Shown here: positions 62,195 to 64,000 of the stretch, one piece after another
Layout: each line of letters starts with the position of its first letter
How positions within the stretch are numbered: the first letter of the stretch is position 1
Assembly (NCBI RefSeq): GCF_023074075.1
Contig: NZ_JADPKT010000007.1
Coordinates: 248,001 to 312,000 of the forward strand
Source: Bradyrhizobium sp. 138
GTDB lineage: Bacteria > Pseudomonadota > Alphaproteobacteria > Rhizobiales > Xanthobacteraceae
DNA length: 64,000 bases
Direction: 5' to 3'
The notes under the pieces: generated by a model
The model's input: the letters and a program-made list of their open reading frames with translations, nothing else
Told to the model about the DNA's origin: nothing
The model's database searches: none
Translations under genes and position numbers: made by a program

Positions 62195-64000
62195 TCAGCC
62201 ACCGCCGGTGTGTGAAACGCGCGCTTGGTCAGAGGAATGGTAATCGTGCATTGCAGCCCGAGAGGGTTGAATGCCATCGTGGTCTGCCCCTTGAACTCGA
62301 ACGCCAGGGTACGCTCGAGAAGCTCGGTACCAAATCCTTTTCGCGGCCGCGGCGCCGCGGGCGGCCCGCCGCGCTCCTGCCACTCGAACACCAGCTCTGC
62401 CGGCTCCGTGCGCTCATCGATGCGCCAGGTGACTTCGATGCGCCCGCTCGGCTGGCTCAGGGCGCCGTATTTGAGCGCATTGGTCGCGAGCTCGTGGATG
62501 GCGAGCGCGAAGGTTTCCGCGGCCTTGGGCTGGAAGCGCACCATCGGCCCCGAGACCCGCATCTGCTCGCCTTCGCGGGCCTTATAGGAGAGCAATTCCT
62601 CGATCACGAGATATTCGAGGTCGACACCGCCTTCTGGATCCCGCGTCACCAGCGCCTGGGTGCGAGCGAAGGCACTCAGCCGGCCATCGAGATGGGAGGC
62701 GTATTCGTCCACCGTCGAGCTCGTTTCCGCCGAGCGGCGGGCGATCGAGCGTACCACGCCGAGCGTGTTGCGGACGCGGTGCTGGAGCTCGGCCAGCAGC
62801 AGGCGCTGGCGCTCCTCGGCACGGGCGATGGCGGTGACGTCGATGAAGGTGATGACGACGCCGGCGATGAAATTGTCGATGCTGCGATAGGGCAGGATGC
62901 GCACGATGTAACGCGTACCGCTGTCGGGCGATCTCAGCTCGCGCTCGGCGCTTGCAAGCGTCCGCAGCACGCGGCGAATGTCGTCGTAGAGCTCCTCGAT
63001 CGGGATGCGCGCCTTGATGTGCGCGATCGGGCGACCCGCGTCGGTTTCCACCAGATGCAGGACCTGGGTGATCGCCGGCGTGAAGTTCATCACCCGCAGG
63101 TCGTTGTCGAGGAACACGGTCGCGATCTGCGTGCTCTCGAGGAAATTCTTGAGGTCGCTGGTGGCGCGGGTCAATTCCTGGACGCGGTGCGCCAGCTCGC
63201 CGTTGACGGTGGTCAATTCCTCGTTGACCGACTGCAATTCCTCACGCGAGGTTTCGAGCTCCTCGTTTGCGGACTGCAGCTCTTCATTGAGCGACTGGTA
63301 TTCCTCGTTCGAGGACTTGAGCTCCTCATTGGTGCTCTCCAGCTCCTCGATGGTGGCCTGGAGACGCTCCCGCGTCGCCCGCAGGTCGCTTTCGAGACGT
63401 TCGACATGCTCGGTGCGCACCAACCCATTCGGACCGCCTTGATCGGCATCGACGCCGCGGGCCGGGCCGTCTTTGAACAGGACAAGGAAATTGCGATTCC
63501 CGCCGGGCCCATCCTGGATCGGCTCCACGGTGACATCGACCAGCATGCCGTGACCGTTCACGCCGAGCTGCACCTGCTCGGCACGGGCGGGCTCGTTGGT
63601 TTCCGCCGCGCGGCTCAGCACGGTCCGCAGCTCCAGACGGAGATCGCGGTGCACGAGCTGAAGCAGGTCGAGGGTGGCTGCGCCCGCCGTCGGCTCGATG
63701 TAACGACCGGTGCGCCCGGAAAAGTGCAGGACCTGGAAGTTGCCGTCGGTAATGACATAGGCCGGGGCATAACGCTCCGCGATCCGCTGCGCACGACGCT
63801 CCAGCCCGACGTCCGGCCCGAACGAGCGGAGCGGCGGCGTTTCGACGGATGCCCTGCCCACAGCGGACGTGATCGGAAATTCCGGCGGCAGCCGCGTTCC
63901 GGTCTCGAGCTTCCTGAAGATGCGGGCACGGCGGTCGACCGGCACGAACAGCTTCGGATGCCGTGTCACATTCTCGGAATTACCGAGGAAGAGGAAGCGA
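62191..64000 (-). CDS. CheB/CheR fusion with PAS and HWE histidine kinase domains (5' truncated by window edge)
   Basis: The frame is open from the right edge, where it reads RFLFLGNSENVTRHPKLF, the end of a CheR methyltransferase domain. So the apparent start at 63969 (GTG) is internal, and the true gene begins beyond 64000. Going downstream there is a PAS-like segment (AYVITDGNFQVLHFSGRTGR), a long coiled coil of repeated NEEL/SxNEE heptads, a second PAS domain (ATVFLDNDLRVMNFTPAI) and an HWE kinase domain. The kinase has LLAELQHRVRNTLGVVRSIA (phosphorylated His), ELATNALKYGALS (N box) and a W-x-E (VFEWQERGG). Such fusions are sensor kinases of unknown input. A Crp/Fnr gene overlaps its stop. 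Confidence 0.93.
   Translation of the reverse strand, partial: RFLFLGNSENVTRHPKLFVPVDRRARIFRKLETGTRLPPEFPITSAVGRASVETPPLRSFGPDVGLERRAQRIAERYAPAYVITDGNFQVLHFSGRTGRYIEPTAGAATLDLLQLVHRDLRLELRTVLSRAAETNEPARAEQVQLGVNGHGMLVDVTVEPIQDGPGGNRNFLVLFKDGPARGVDADQGGPNGLVRTEHVERLESDLRATRERLQATIEELESTNEELKSSNEEYQSLNEELQSANEELETSREELQSVNEELTTVNGELAHRVQELTRATSDLKNFLESTQIATVFLDNDLRVMNFTPAITQVLHLVETDAGRPIAHIKARIPIEELYDDIRRVLRTLASAERELRSPDSGTRYIVRILPYRSIDNFIAGVVITFIDVTAIARAEERQRLLLAELQHRVRNTLGVVRSIARRSAETSSTVDEYASHLDGRLSAFARTQALVTRDPEGGVDLEYLVIEELLSYKAREGEQMRVSGPMVRFQPKAAETFALAIHELATNALKYGALSQPSGRIEVTWRIDERTEPAELVFEWQERGGPPAAPRPRKGFGTELLERTLAFEFKGQTTMAFNPLGLQCTITIPLTKRAFHTPAVAD

Noticed and set aside
62191..63969. 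Complete 592-residue kinase starting at GTG 63969
   Set aside because: The frame is open to the window edge and encodes a CheR C-terminal signature there, so the start is internal.

Overview
The window is high-GC alphaproteobacterial chromosome, most probably from Bradyrhizobium or a close Nitrobacteraceae relative. This is inferred from gene content, not from a database search: an adjacent divK-pleD pair, the division ATPase MipZ, EipB (DUF1849), DUF1489, DUF3572, a phasin with TGC-N3-GCA palindromes, small proteins I remember only from Bradyrhizobium, and several families of palindromic intergenic repeats typical of that group. No rRNA, tRNA, CRISPR array, integrase or intact insertion sequence was seen.

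Layout. 0-6 kb: tail of topA, then rnr, a DUF983 protein and a NUDIX hydrolase, a frameshifted luciferase-like monooxygenase, and rpmG. 6-13 kb: Tat-exported amidohydrolase, an MFS exporter divergent from its TetR regulator with a clear operator, divK-pleD, and DUF3572-dinB. 13-22 kb: a repeat-rich stretch with small hypothetical genes, two RidA proteins, EipB, a phosphodiesterase, a GNAT protein, a HIT protein, TrmO, AzlCD, a lytic transglycosylase and a HAD phosphatase. 22-29 kb: an aldoxime dehydratase-nitrilase pair with a divergent AraC regulator, an aldo/keto reductase, a DHA2 exporter and a PEGA-like lipoprotein. 29-42 kb: clpS/clpA, a TadG-like vWA protein, phasin, a D,D-carboxypeptidase with SPOR domain, vWA and DnaJ proteins, mipZ, panC and DUF1489. 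42-53 kb: hypothetical membrane proteins, a GST, DUF599, a large repeat-rich gap, a TonB/TolA-like protein, an XRE regulator, mgtE and two NodB-type deacetylases. 53.7-56.4 kb: a lower-GC two-gene cassette. 56.4-60 kb: a metal/redox cluster (Cys-rich four-helix protein, CDF transporter, thioredoxin-reductase-like protein, flavoprotein). 60-64 kb: small orphan proteins, a Crp/Fnr regulator, and the 3' part of a CheB/CheR-PAS-HWE kinase fusion that runs off the right edge.

The most interesting feature is the cassette at 53993-56349. A SAM methyltransferase overlaps by 4 bases a 559-residue protein with an N-terminal Rieske domain and a metallo-beta-lactamase fold. The architecture and several sequence blocks match vertebrate CMP-N-acetylneuraminate hydroxylase (CMAH). 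There are no sialic-acid genes nearby, so the substrate is unknown. Other points worth a second look are the monooxygenase frameshift, the TetR operator, the putative PhaR sites upstream of the phasin, the zinc-ribbon DinB, and the ZnT9-like CDF transporter.
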